DNA of 64,000 nt from Erpobdella octoculata. Its lineage: Eukaryota; Annelida; Clitellata; Hirudinida; Erpobdellidae. The stretch is from assembly GCA_963978895.1 (NCBI GenBank), contig OZ022240.1, positions 4,850,711 to 4,914,710 of the forward strand, given 5' to 3'. This document shows positions 1 to 10,335 of this stretch, one piece after another; position 1 is the stretch's first letter; each line of letters begins with the position of its first letter. Below the pieces are notes generated by a model. That model worked only from the letters and a program-made list of their open reading frames with translations, did no database searches and was not told the origin of the DNA. Position numbers and translations under genes: made by a program.

Positions 1-198
1 GATTTGCTGCAACATCAAAACCGCTAAAGAAACTTTTAATTAAATAAATTTAGATTTAGATTGATAGTTTTAAATGATTTTTTCAATATTAACGTGTGTT
101 GTTTTTCTGTGTTTGGGTATTATACCGAAATTAGACGAATTGTTGAGGAAAATGTGTATAGAAAGAACAAAAAAGTGTGTTAAAACTCAAACTATATG

Positions 199-204
199 TA
201 TTTC

Positions 205-286
<82 letters not shown>

Positions 287-297
287 GTGAAATACTA
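199..297. repeat. (TA)n microsatellite inside a short inverted repeat
   Basis: A pure TA tract of about 74 bp (209-282) is bracketed by TATTTCACCTT on the left and AAGGTGAAATA on the right. The whole segment can therefore fold into one long hairpin. The open frames reading YIYIYI across it are artefacts of the dinucleotide. Confidence 0.95.
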
Positions 298-548
298 AAA
301 ATAATGGCGGTCGCAACTTGGAGGAGGGGGGGAAAGCTTAGCTACTTAGGGGGGGAATTGAGCCCGGCCACTTGGGGGGGATAGAAGCCACTGCCCCTAA
401 CCCTATTCCTACCCCTAAACCCTATCCTAGGTAGTGGCATAAAAATTTCAAAATAATTTTTTTTAAATTTCATTAATATTTTTATATAAAAGTACAAATT
501 CTGAGTTTGAATATACCATATAGTGTAAAAAAAATAAAATTAATAAAG

Positions 549-862
549 ATATAACGAATCAAAGATCGCGTACCGCCGTGGCAATAGCATTAACGTAAAA
601 TTGCTACTGAGCCGGCAGTCGCGCCGTAAGTCTACCTAAAATTAAACCCTAACCCTTTAGAAAATAAATACATCTTTATCAATTGATCGAAGAATCAATT
701 GTTTTGGCAAAACCGCCGGCTCAGTTGCAATTTTACCGTTTATTATTGCCCCGGCAAACGGCGCCTACTGCCTTGGTAATAGTTATAACGGTTGGAGCCG
801 ATTTTTTTTTATAAAGTTATAACTATTACCACGGCTGTATGCGATCCTTGATTCGTTATAAC
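549..862. mobile_element. inverted-repeat MITE with telomere-like core, copy 1
   Basis: The ends are imperfect inverted repeats: ATAACGAATCAAAGATCGCG on the left and the complement of GATCCTTGATTCGTTATAAC on the right. Internal palindromic arms share the motif AAAATTGCTACTGAGCCGGC. The core contains AACCCTAACCCTTTAG. Related copies or fragments lie near 1580-1842, 2100-2165, 3055-3115 and 25799-26040, so this is a dispersed non-autonomous element. I cannot assign a superfamily. Confidence 0.75.
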
Positions 863-1010
863 TAACTGGAGTTAAGCTGGCAGACTCGCTTAGTTAGGCT
901 TAGTATGGGATTAGGACTTAGGTAGAGTGAATGTATGGGTGAAGCTAGCAGACTCGCTTAGTATGGGATGTAGAGTGAATGTATGGGTGAAGCTAGCAGA
1001 CTCGGAAATA
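863..1010. repeat. short tandem duplication with GAAGCTAGCAGACTCG motif
   Basis: GTATGGGTGAAGCTAGCAGACTCG occurs twice (split here only as a motif), and a diverged third form starts near 865. The unit is roughly 55-80 bp with unequal spacing. No coding potential is visible. Confidence 0.6.
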
Positions 1011-1199
1011 AAATTCACTTTAATAAAAAAAAAACATCGGTAATAAAAGATACAGGTCTATTAAGTTATAATATGCACCCAAATTCAATACACCCACAGA
1101 AATTCCGAAGAAATCGAGTTGGTTCTAAACGTAAACAATAGATAGCCTGAGGCGCGCGGCGGATGGCATACACACAGCATTCTATAGCGCATACCTAAA

Positions 1200-1580
1200 G
1201 CGCTATATCTCAGTAACTATCCACTATTAAGCAATCATTTAAAGTAACATATCAGTGCAATTCGCGTCTTTTCCTGACGACTTATTAAATATTAAACTTA
1301 GGGGTGGAGTAAAGATTTTTGGATGCTTAATAGTGGATAGTTACTGAGATATAGAGGTTTCCATAAGGAGTATTTTTCTCAATTATACTATATAACATAT
1401 CAGTGCAATTCGCGTCTTTTCCTGACGACTTATTAAATATTAAACTTAGAGGTGGAGTAAAGATTTTTGGATGCTTAATAGTGGATAGTTACTGAGATAT
1501 AGAGGTTTCCATAAGGAGTATTTTTCTCAATTATACTATATAACATATCAGTGCAATTCGCGTCTTTTCCTGACGACTTA
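1200..1580. repeat. 148-bp tandem repeat with inverted arm
   Basis: The sequence starting AACATATCAGTGCAATTCGC begins at 1246, 1394 and 1542, an exact 148-bp period. There are two full copies and a partial third. The arm at 1201-1236 (CAGTAACTATCCACTATTAA) is the reverse complement of a segment inside each unit. This suggests an inverted-repeat element that later duplicated in tandem. Confidence 0.9.
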
Positions 1581-1842
1581 TTATTATAACTATTACCAAG
1601 GCAGTGGGCATTGGTAGCCGGGGCAATAAGCGGTAAAATTGCTACTGAGGCGGTTTGCCAAAACAATTGATTCTTCGATCAATTGATGAAGATGTACCTA
1701 TTTTCTAAAGGGTTAGGGATAGGGTTAGGGTTTAATTTTAGGTAGATATACGGCGGGACTGCCGGCTCAGTAGCAATTTTACCGATTATTTCCACGGCTA
1801 ACTGCCGGGGCAATAGCAGCGACCTCTTTGATTCGCTATACC
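1580..1842 (-). mobile_element. inverted-repeat MITE with telomere-like core, copy 2
   Basis: This is the reverse-orientation relative of the element at 549-862. It contains GGGTTAGGGATAGGG, the paired arms around GCCGGCTCAGTAGCAATTTT, and the terminal motif TCTTTGATTCGCTATA. It immediately follows the 148-bp tandem repeat. Confidence 0.75.
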
Positions 1843-2099
1843 TTTGGTAATCTTTTCCACGAACGGCCCGTGTGGCGGATTAATACATAATTCTCGGCTA
1901 TAATTAACTATAAACACGATGAAAAGTAAACACTAGTTTAAACATGATAATTAGTATAAATGATTTATTTAAAATGGGCAAATGTTATATAAAATTATTT
2001 TAATTAATTAAATAATGTAATTATAATTTTAAAAATTTCACATAGAAAAAATTTGAGTTTTTAGAAAAAGTGTAAACGAAGGAATTGCGTAGCGTGTTA

Positions 2100-2170
2100 T
2101 ATAACGTAATAACTATTACCATGGCGGTAGGCGCCGGTATGCGATCTTTGATTCGCAATATCTTTATTAA
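2100..2170. mobile_element. fragment of the same MITE
   Basis: The terminal part only: ACTATTACCATGGCGGTAGG followed by GCGATCTTTGATTCGCAATA. A second end fragment lies at about 3055-3115 (GTAGCAATTTTACCGATTGC and GCCGGGGCAATAGCAGCGAC). The sequence between 2170 and 3055 is AT-rich, with no gene seen. Confidence 0.6.
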
Positions 2171-3402
2171 TTTTATTTTTTACACTTTATGGTATATTCA
2201 AACTCAGAATTTAAAATTTAAATTTTAAATATACCATTCAAATTCAGAAAAAATATTATTTTGTAACTTTTTATGCGACTACATAGAATAGGGGTAGGGT
2301 TAAGGATAGGGGTAAACATGAAGAATAGTGGCAGAAATTATTTTCGGTGTTTTTAATTATTTTTCTATTATGAAATTACTATAATTAGAAAGAAAAATAA
2401 ATTACAAATTGACTGATCCTATTAATTTCTTAAAATTATAATTAAAAAAGAAGTTAACGCCAAAAAAGCGTCAGGTAGTAGAAAAAAATTATTCTCATAA
2501 ACAAAAAAGAAACTAAAAGTGAAGTGAAGTGAAATAAAATGTAAGAGAAATTATTTGTGCGAGTTTTTATAAAATATTTTCAAAGAAATAAATTACTTAT
2601 TTAAGTGAGTTTGAGTTCCGTAGTCTCAAACCAGGTGGCAAATTCTTTGCTGAAACTCTGTGTTTCTTTAATTGAAAACTTTTTATCTTTCTCTGAAAAA
2701 CTGCTCAGACTTAAATAAACTGTCATTTTTTTTTAAATAATGTTAATTTGACTGCGTGATTAATATTTCATCTTGTGATTGTTACGTTTTTTTGCAAATA
2801 ACTTTATTTTTGACTAGGCTATAAATCGTTTCTGATCGACTGCGCTATTCATGGTTTTTATTGTGGTTCTCGTGCTCATTTCTTGAGTTTTCCAAGAGAA
2901 TTTTATTATCAAAAATTAATAAACTGCTTGGATCATTAAATTGGAGTTATTATTGTGATTACAAATATATAATTATTATAAGGGAAAAATTATTAAAAAC
3001 ACAGAAAATAATTTCTGCCGCTATTCTCCATGTTTACCAGGATAGGGTTAGGGTTAGTAGCAATTTTACCGATTGCAATCACGTCGAACCGCCGGGGCAA
3101 TAGCAGCGACCAATTTTTTCAATGAAATAGTCCTATTTTAACCCTAACCCGGGCTAACCCTAGTCCTAACCCTAACCCGAATTAGCTAATTATAGCCGAG
3201 AATGTATTAATCTTTCACACATTCGACCGTTAAAGTGAAAGATTACCTTAATTACAATTAAATGATTGTGAGCATCCCGAATAGCCTATTGATTTTGAAG
3301 TCTTTAGTTTTAGACTAGTGAAAGTAAGAGTAAGGCAGTCTTCAAAATTCAATCAAGATTCACAAGATCAACTATGTCAGCTTTTCTCTTGAATTATTAA
3401 GA

Positions 3403-4178
3403 ACTAGCGGGGTTACCCGGCGTTGCCCGGGGTTTTTTAGAGGTTTTTCTAATGTTTGTCTCTCTCGCTCCCGTTTCCTTCTCCACTTTCCCGTTTTCGT
3501 CGCGTTCCCGGTCGCTTTTCCGCTCTCTGTCGTTTTCCAGCTCCCGTACGCTTTCCCGCTCAGAAGTTTTGTTATCGATTTTCTCTCTTGCTCGCGTTTC
3601 CTTCCAAGCTTGCTCTCCCGATTCCAGTCGCTTTCCGCGTTCCCGGTCGCTTTCCCGTTCCCGGTCGCTTTCCCGTTCCTGGTCGTTTTCCCGTTCACGG
3701 TCGCTTTCCCGTTCCCGGTCGCTTTCCCGTTCCCGCTCACGCTTGCTCTCCCGTTCCCGGTCATGCTTGCTCTCCCATTCCCGGTCACGGTTGCTCTCCT
3801 GTTCACGCTCATTTTTTCTTTTCCATTCTTTCATAACTTCTGTTAGCCTATAAAACGTAAAATAGATTTGCTAAGACTATATATATATATGAATGTTTGT
3901 GGGTTAGTTTGTCTATTATAGAAACGGGAAAGCGACCTGGAACGGACAGCGAGCGGGAACGGAAAAGCAAGCGTGAGCGGGAATGGGAGAGCAAACGTGA
4001 GCGGAAAGCGACCGGGAGTGGTAAAGGGAGCGGGAAAGCGACCGGCAGCGGGAAAACGACCGAAAACGGGAAAGCGAACGGGAGTGGGAAAGCAGGTGGG
4101 AAAGGAAACGGGAGAGAAAGAGACAAACATTAGAAAAACCTCTAAAAAACCCGGGCAACGCCGGGTATCTCCGCTAGT
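3403..4178. mobile_element. paired inverted copies of a GC-rich dispersed element (left module)
   Basis: The segment opens with ACTAGCGGGGTTACCCGGCG and closes with the reverse complement (CGCCGGGTATCTCCGCTAGT), giving two head-to-head copies. Each carries the shared block TTTTTCTAATGTTTGTCTCT and a degenerate 18-bp minisatellite of the type GTTCCCGGTCGCTTTCCC (about 3600-3830 and, inverted, 3915-4100). The arginine/serine- and proline-rich open frames on both strands are by-products of this minisatellite, not genes. The same left module recurs at 16717. Confidence 0.85.
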
Positions 4179-4480
4179 ACATACATAAACACACACATAC
4201 ATGCACATACACATACATACATACACACATACATACGCACATACATATATATATATAGTTCCCGCTCGCTCAACCGCTCCGCTCCGCTCCGCTCCGCTCC
4301 GCTCCGCTCCGCTCATTTTGTGACGGATTTCAAATTTTTTTTTTTTATATTTGACTCCCCTTGACTCTCAAGGTTGTGTGAAAATTTCATTACGATCGGA
4401 TGAATGGTGTAGCAATGCATAAAGGACATTAACATATATACATATATACAAACATTCATTTTTATATATATAGATAAGAT
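4179..4480. mobile_element. microsatellite block plus right module of the same composite element
   Basis: CATA/CACA-rich simple sequence (4179-4252) is followed by a CCGCT pentanucleotide run (about 4270-4315). The conserved right module then contains CTTGACTCTCAAGGTTGTGT and AATTTCATTACGATCGGATG. The right module is found again at 17033-17158, where it likewise follows a microsatellite and precedes CATA-type repeats and the motif ACATTCATTTTTA. Confidence 0.8.
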
Positions 4481-5116
4481 ATTCTGAAATTTCAATTCGA
4501 CAGTTACATTTCATTTTCCAAAACTACAAACAGCCATTTGCTAGGCTTTTAAGAATTGCTGATAATTTTAGTCATAGTTTGTAACAATTAACAATGTTGC
4601 TATGATATATGATAGCTGAAACTCTTTTAGAAAAATAAGTTCAATTTTTAATACAATTCAAAGATATTATTCAGCTCACTAGACTCACTAGAAGATTAAT
4701 AAAATCTAGTTGATCATGATGTTCACATGATGAAAGGAGAAATGAAAAGAGATATGCTAAATTAAAACAGTTGAAATGTTTACTGGCTGGCTGCAGACAA
4801 GGAACATAGTTATACATTAACATTTATTTAATTTTATTAAAAACTATATTGTTGAGTCATAAAAATGAAACTTCCATTAAACATAGAATTTTCGAGTCAA
4901 TAAATATGTTTATATTTTTATTTTCAAATTCATTTATAACTTTATAATTAAAAATTTATTTATATTTGCACCTCAAAATTGAAATATTTAAGATTTTATT
5001 TTTAGCTGAATGACCAAGATAACAGCAGTGAAATAAGGGCATACAAAAATTAAATTCTAAAAAAACTGAAATAGTAAAAATGTTTAATGAACATTTTTAA
5101 AGTTTTTAAATTGTTT

Positions 5117-8100
5117 ATGATTCCAGTGCGCCCACTGCCTTCAGTGATCTTCTTCCTCCAGTTCCTTCCACTTCTGACCCCTGATTCTCCAGATGATTCT
5201 TTTGATTGGTCAAGCTATACCAATCTGACTCTTCCTAGGTCTTATTATGATGGTGAATTTAATTTCAAAGGAACAAACAGAGAGACGTAAACAATTTAAG
5301 CTAATTCGATTTTTATTGAATTACAATTTTCTTACCAAGGTTTTGGGTTTGACTAGCATTAAAAATATGTAATTTTATATTTTAAGAGCCATTTATGAGG
5401 ATATGCCAAACGACGATCTGCTTATACCACTGACAATTGCTAACGAAGGAAATTTTACGTTATCCAATAAGGAGGGGACAGAATTTTATATACTGGAATT
5501 GAAATTTCTTTGTAAGTTTTCATTTAAAAATATTTTTTTATTTAGTTGATACTAGCAGTGCCCGTAGCGGCTTCGCTCGCATGAAATTAGAGAATTTGAA
5601 CCGTGCATCCATAGGTGTCGGCTCGGCCCGTCGACAACTTGGCCAAGCCGTTTCAAAACCAAAATTCCTGGCCCGGCACGGCCCATCTAATTTGTGCCCG
5701 GTCCGTTTTTACAGACCTAGAAATTCTATATACTTGATGAAAAACTTCGGCCGTCCCACCTTGACTTCAGGTTTGGTCCGGCCCGTCTGAAGACCTTAAA
5801 ATCACTAAAATGTCTATATGCTTAGTCAAAAACCTCGGCCCGTAGCACCTTGATTTAAGGTTTAGCCTGGCCCGTAAAAAGACCCTAAAATAACGGCTTG
5901 GCCCGACCGGTGATAAACTGAACTCAGCTACTTTTAACCGGCACAAAACCTCAAAATACTAAGTTTTACATCTGTAATGCTTGCAGTTGTTGAGTAGCAG
6001 TTATTTTAAAATCAAATAACCCTTATTTTGACTCCACATTTAAAGTCATGGAAACCAAAGTTTTAAAAAATGGTGAAACACGTATATTTTTTTTTGAGTA
6101 GATACTAAGTATTAATTTTTACATCTGTAGCAATTACAGTTGTTGAGTAGCAGTTACTTTAAAAACCAAATAACTCTATTTTCCACTCCACATTTGTAGT
6201 CCTGGAAAACAAATTTTCAAATAATGGTGAAAAACGTATATCAATAGTTTTAGAGTAGAAACTAAATACTAATTTTTACTTTTGTAGCATTCACAGTTTT
6301 TGAGTAGCAGCTACTTTAAAACCCAAGTAATCCTATTGTCTACCCCACATTTAAGGTCCTGCAAACCAAATTTGTAAAAAAAATTGTGAAACACGTGTAT
6401 CTTTATTTTTAGAATAGAAACTAAATACTAATTTTTACATCTGTGGTATTTACAGTTTTTAAGTAGCAGTTACTTTAAAAAACAAATAACCCTATTTTCC
6501 ACCCCACATTTGAAATCCTGGAAACCAAATTTTCAAAAAATGCTAAAACACGTATTTCATTATTTTTGGAGTAGAAACTAAATACTAATTTTTACTCCTG
6601 TAGCATTAACAGTTTTTGAGTAGAAGATACTTTAAAAACCAAATAACCCAATTTTCCAACCCACATTTGAGGTCCGGGAAACCGAATTTTCAAGAAATGG
6701 TGAAACACGTATCTTTTTATTTTTTAAAAAGAATCTATATACCAAATTTCAAAATCTCCTCATTTTTGGTTTTCGAGATATACATTGTTTTAGAAAAAAA
6801 GTTTGTTTTCCAGTTTTTTTCCCTCAGGAGCAAAATTTTAAAAAATCCTTTCTTAGCGGATGTTTACGCTATAAAAGTAATAGAAGTTCCAAATTTCACG
6901 TTCCTAGGATGAGGCGTTTGAGCTCGGCGTTGATTATCAGTCAGTCAGGACATGTTCTTTTATATATATATAGATAGTTATATTCAAGTAATTAAAAAAA
7001 AAAAGTCTATGACCGTTAAGGAAATTAGTCTTTCTAGAGAGATAATTGTCAACAATTTGCAAATTTAGAATATTATTTAATATTAAAGAGCAGTGTTCAA
7101 TGTCTGCTATGAATATCATTTATTTATACTAAATTACATTGCTTTTTAAATACAGTAACAAGAAATTGTAAGTTAATTTTCTCTGACAATCATATCTTAT
7201 GTTTCAGGTGAAAAGGAAATTTTGATCATTTCTGAATTCACCTTCAATTTTACCACTGGATCAAAAAAACTTCAAACAAAACATGTACCTCACAAATGTA
7301 GTCAGTATTTTTGTTTACCTTTGTTTAATGCTTCCTAATTTTACCCAAATAGTTTCCTCCTGAGAATAAATGTGCTGGTCAATTTCTGGCAAACACGTTT
7401 CATCTTCGAAGTCATTTTTGTCACACTAACTGCTTTTGTATTTTTACTCAACTAGATGGTAATGTCAGACAGGAAAAGCTGATTAATACATCATCTAACC
7501 ATTCTGATGAAATTGAAAGTTTGGCTCGATCAAATGATTGTTAGCAGTATGCCTAGAATTGTTTATAATCTTGTATAACCATCTATCTGAAGAGCAAAAT
7601 TTGTTATTTATTTTCAGATAATTCACTGAATAATAAAGAAGAAAAACTTATGTCTACACTGGAAGAAATAAATCATAAAATAGGTTGGCGTATTTTGAGC
7701 TCGATGTTCAATTTTGGTGTGCCTGACTTTAGGATGGTTTTAATTATAAATGAATTTAACTAATGGTTACTTAAAATTCCAATGGGTTACTTAAAAACTT
7801 ATCACAAGAAAATTTTTAAAATGTATTACAAAACAAATAACTGTTTCGCAGTCAAGCAAAATGGTCTTTCTTTGTAGATGTCCTGTTTCCACTACACAGT
7901 CACACAAAGCTCAATATACTTAAAAGTTGTCATCCATGCAGATGAGCTTTTCTGATTAAGCCAAGTTAAGATTGTTAGTGCAACTAGTACTGATAAAAGT
8001 ATGTGCCCTATGACCTAGTCAAAAAAATCAGTCAAAACATGGCAATGCATGTTGAAATTTTTTGCCATAAGTGCAGGACATCTGTAACAGATGACAAAAA

Positions 8101-8807
8101 AAACAAGCAAATCAAAAAAGTGCTCCTCGACATAACTGAATAAATTATGTTGAAAACTAAAAATTATATAAATTTAATGCATTATTTAGAAAATTCATGG
8201 AGGAAAGTTAGGTTAACAATTTATACGAGTTGCTTTTTTCTAATAATTTTTCATAGTTTTATGTCATTACACTTTTAATTATACAAACCAGGTGATGTGA
8301 CTTATATCACCTGGTATCACATGTACCTTTCTATTTTTAAACGGCCTGTGGCGAAACGGTGTCACATCAAAATGGCCCCTTTTCTGTGGTTTAGATGTAA
8401 ATGTAATTATAATTGTTATTTACATAACTATTCAAATTATTTTAAGCCAAAGATTAAAATTTTCAGGTAGCTTATATTGGTTGGTCATAGTGTGTTGCGT
8501 TGTCTCAATTTTGAAGGCCTTGTTTCAATTTCCTCTTCATGAATTTTGGAAAAAGTTGAAAAAGTACATGAAGTTTTTAAAGAGGCAGGGTGCAGAACTA
8601 TCGGAAACAGAAGGGCTTAATAGTAATCTTCCAACTCACATCAATGAGGAAAATGAATATTATACTGGTCGTACATCAAATGATTCGCAAAATCATTCCA
8701 CAGGCTATGCAACTTATGAAGGCGCGGCCTCTACCACCAATGTTAACAATGATGACAATGAACCTGCAAGTCGGGAAATTACTGATCATTGTACAAGCCA
8801 TGTCTAG
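5117..8807 (+). CDS. gene A: putative single-pass membrane protein with short coiled-coil stalk (unrecognised family)
   Basis: Six exons were inferred: 5117-5286, 5387-5511, 7208-7300, 7456-7539, 7618-7683 and 8467-8807. They total 879 nt, giving 292 residues. An in-frame ATG at 5087 or an upstream exon is also possible. The N-terminus is hydrophobic (signal-like, SVIFFLQFLPLL). The ectodomain has N-glycosylation sequons (NLT, NFT, NTS). The stalk is encoded by two phase 1-1 exons; the second reads NSLNNKEEKLMSTLEEINHK. A membrane span (YWLVIVCCVVSILKALF) comes next. It is followed by a basic juxtamembrane segment and a polar tail of about 75 residues with clustered tyrosines (NEYYTG, YATYEG). 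Exon phases match gene B exactly. No known domain is recognised, and I assign no function. Intron 2 holds the repeat element at 5552-6973. Confidence 0.6.
5552..6973 (+). mobile_element. dispersed repeat element in intron 2 of gene A (forward copy)
   Basis: It starts CTAGCAGTGCCCGTAGCGGC and ends around GAGGCGTTTGAGCTCGGCGT, then a TATATA tail. The first part holds imperfect repeats of a GGCCCGTCC-type block. The second part holds tandem units of about 157 bp; the motif GAGTAGAAACTAAATACTAA or a close variant begins at 6096, 6253, 6412 and 6569. An inverted copy lies at 18271-21170. I see no coding capacity, so it is non-autonomous. Confidence 0.85.
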
Positions 8808-9810
8808 CACTTTTTTATCTTGGGCTTCCAGAATGGGACAGAACAGTGTATTAGCAATACAAACATCTCATTTTTTAAAAGAGGAAAAGTCAGTAAGGTA
8901 GATTGTATTTTATAAAATATAGAATTGATTGCTCCGCATTGTCACATTGTTCAGCAGTACGCCTGAAATATTCATTGTTTTTGTTTTCTCTTTTAGATTC
9001 ACTATGCCATTTTTTACATTTGTCATTTATTTTTAGTACTTTGTTACTTTTTTGGTACCTTATTGTTTTTGAGGCCATTATTGTTTGTATTTTGCTATAT
9101 TTGGTACCTTGTTATTTTTTAGTAGTTCTGTAATAATAGAGTCTATGGTTTTTACACTATGGTACTGGGTTCAGTTCCCATGGCACAAAGACCACCTTAA
9201 CTTCATTTATTATTTCTCAGGACATCTCTGCCTATAATTCATTTGTATTTGTCAACTGTTGCTCAAATTTTCTGTGTTTTTCTTTGGGCTTAAGTAGAAG
9301 AAGGTAATAATTCCACCCCACCTGCCTTTGTTGTAGTGCTCTTGAGGTTGATAGCTTGAATAATAATAATACTACTATAATCATGATTATTTTTCTAAGC
9401 ATTGTTGTTTTTTATAGCATAATTGTCCATATGAAAGTTCACTTTATGCAATCGTTTGGCTTCACATTTTTCATTCCTGCAGCATTTGTTTTTCTTGATG
9501 ATCGATCGTTTGTTAATTTGTTATCTCAATACTGCTGGATTTTCTGCTGTTGGCTTGTTTGTTTGTTCATCATAAGTGCTACTTGAATTGATTTGAAACT
9601 GATCCCATGACATTTACACCTTATGATGAAATAATTGTGAAGGTCATTTCTATGTTTTATTCCTCACTAATATAAACATTTTATATTTAAATATTATATT
9701 GTTGAATTTTTTCAAGAAATTACATTAAATTTCAATTGAAGTGTTTCAATTAACTAGATTAACAAATAATAAAATGAGGACAAGATGTACTTCTTTGCTG
9801 CTGGCAAGCC
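8808..9810. other. intergenic, no gene seen
   Basis: AT-rich sequence downstream of gene A. The short open frames here (for example 8903-9133) have skewed, hydrophobic composition and no family resemblance. It probably includes the gene A 3' untranslated region. Confidence 0.5.
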
Positions 9811-10035
9811 CATTATTATTACTAAGATATAGCACACGCCTTTTCCAAGACAAGTCTTGCTCAAAAGCGAGAGGGTTCTTGCAAGGCAGCCATTTATAAG
9901 CGCCTACTCCTTTAGCAATACGAGTAAACTCTTTGCTTAAGGCTTAAAGGAGTTACGCTGGTGACGCCAACAAGGCTAGAACTGCCGACCTAACGATCGA
10001 CAGGCGAACGATCTACCGCACTGCCACCAGCGCCT
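9811..10035 (-). mobile_element. tRNA-derived SINE
   Basis: Read on the minus strand, the head has an A-box-like GTGGCAGTGCGGTAG. About 35 nt later there is a B-box-like GGCAGTTCTAGCC, in the spacing and order of a tRNA gene, with an acceptor-like GGCGCTGG end. A tRNA-unrelated body follows, and the element ends in a TAATAATAAT tail. The B box departs from the consensus, so this is a retroposed relic and not a working tRNA gene. Confidence 0.6.
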
Positions 10036-10069
10036 ATCAAGCATACTTTGTTATTGAGTAGAAATTACA

Positions 10070-10281
10070 AAAAAATAATAGAAAAATTATTCTCTCTGGC
10101 TTTATAAAATTGGTTAACATACACACAAAGAGCTAACGTTAAAATTCTATAACTATAAAAACGATGGCTGCATTGTTTTATAATCTGAAAAGCATCCAGT
10201 GTGTTTATAGAATATTAATGTTAGCTCTTCGCATCTATGTTAACAAATTTTATAAAGCCAGATAGAATTATTTTTGTCTTT
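10070..10281. mobile_element. palindromic MITE-like element
   Basis: The arms GGCTTTATAAAATTGGTTAA (left) and the complement of TTAACAAATTTTATAAAGCC (right) extend over about 60 bp each around a short centre. Non-coding. The superfamily is not determined. Confidence 0.7.
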
Positions 10282-10335
10282 TTACTGTAGAAGAGAAACA
10301 GGGGTTTAAAAATATACATGTATTATTTAACTCTT

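Noticed and set aside
1690..1735. Possible telomere or interstitial telomere site (GGGTTAGGGATAGGGTTAGGG-like)
   Set aside because: The run is short, interrupted and always embedded in the same palindromic MITE.
3372..4316. Arg/Ser-rich and Pro/Phe-rich open frames on both strands
   Set aside because: They are by-products of the GTTCCCGGTCGCTTTCCC minisatellite inside a dispersed element. Mirrored frames on both strands argue against a gene.
9955..10037. A functional tRNA gene on the minus strand
   Set aside because: The B box departs from the consensus, the cloverleaf stems are poor, and a SINE body with a TAA tail follows, so it is a SINE head.
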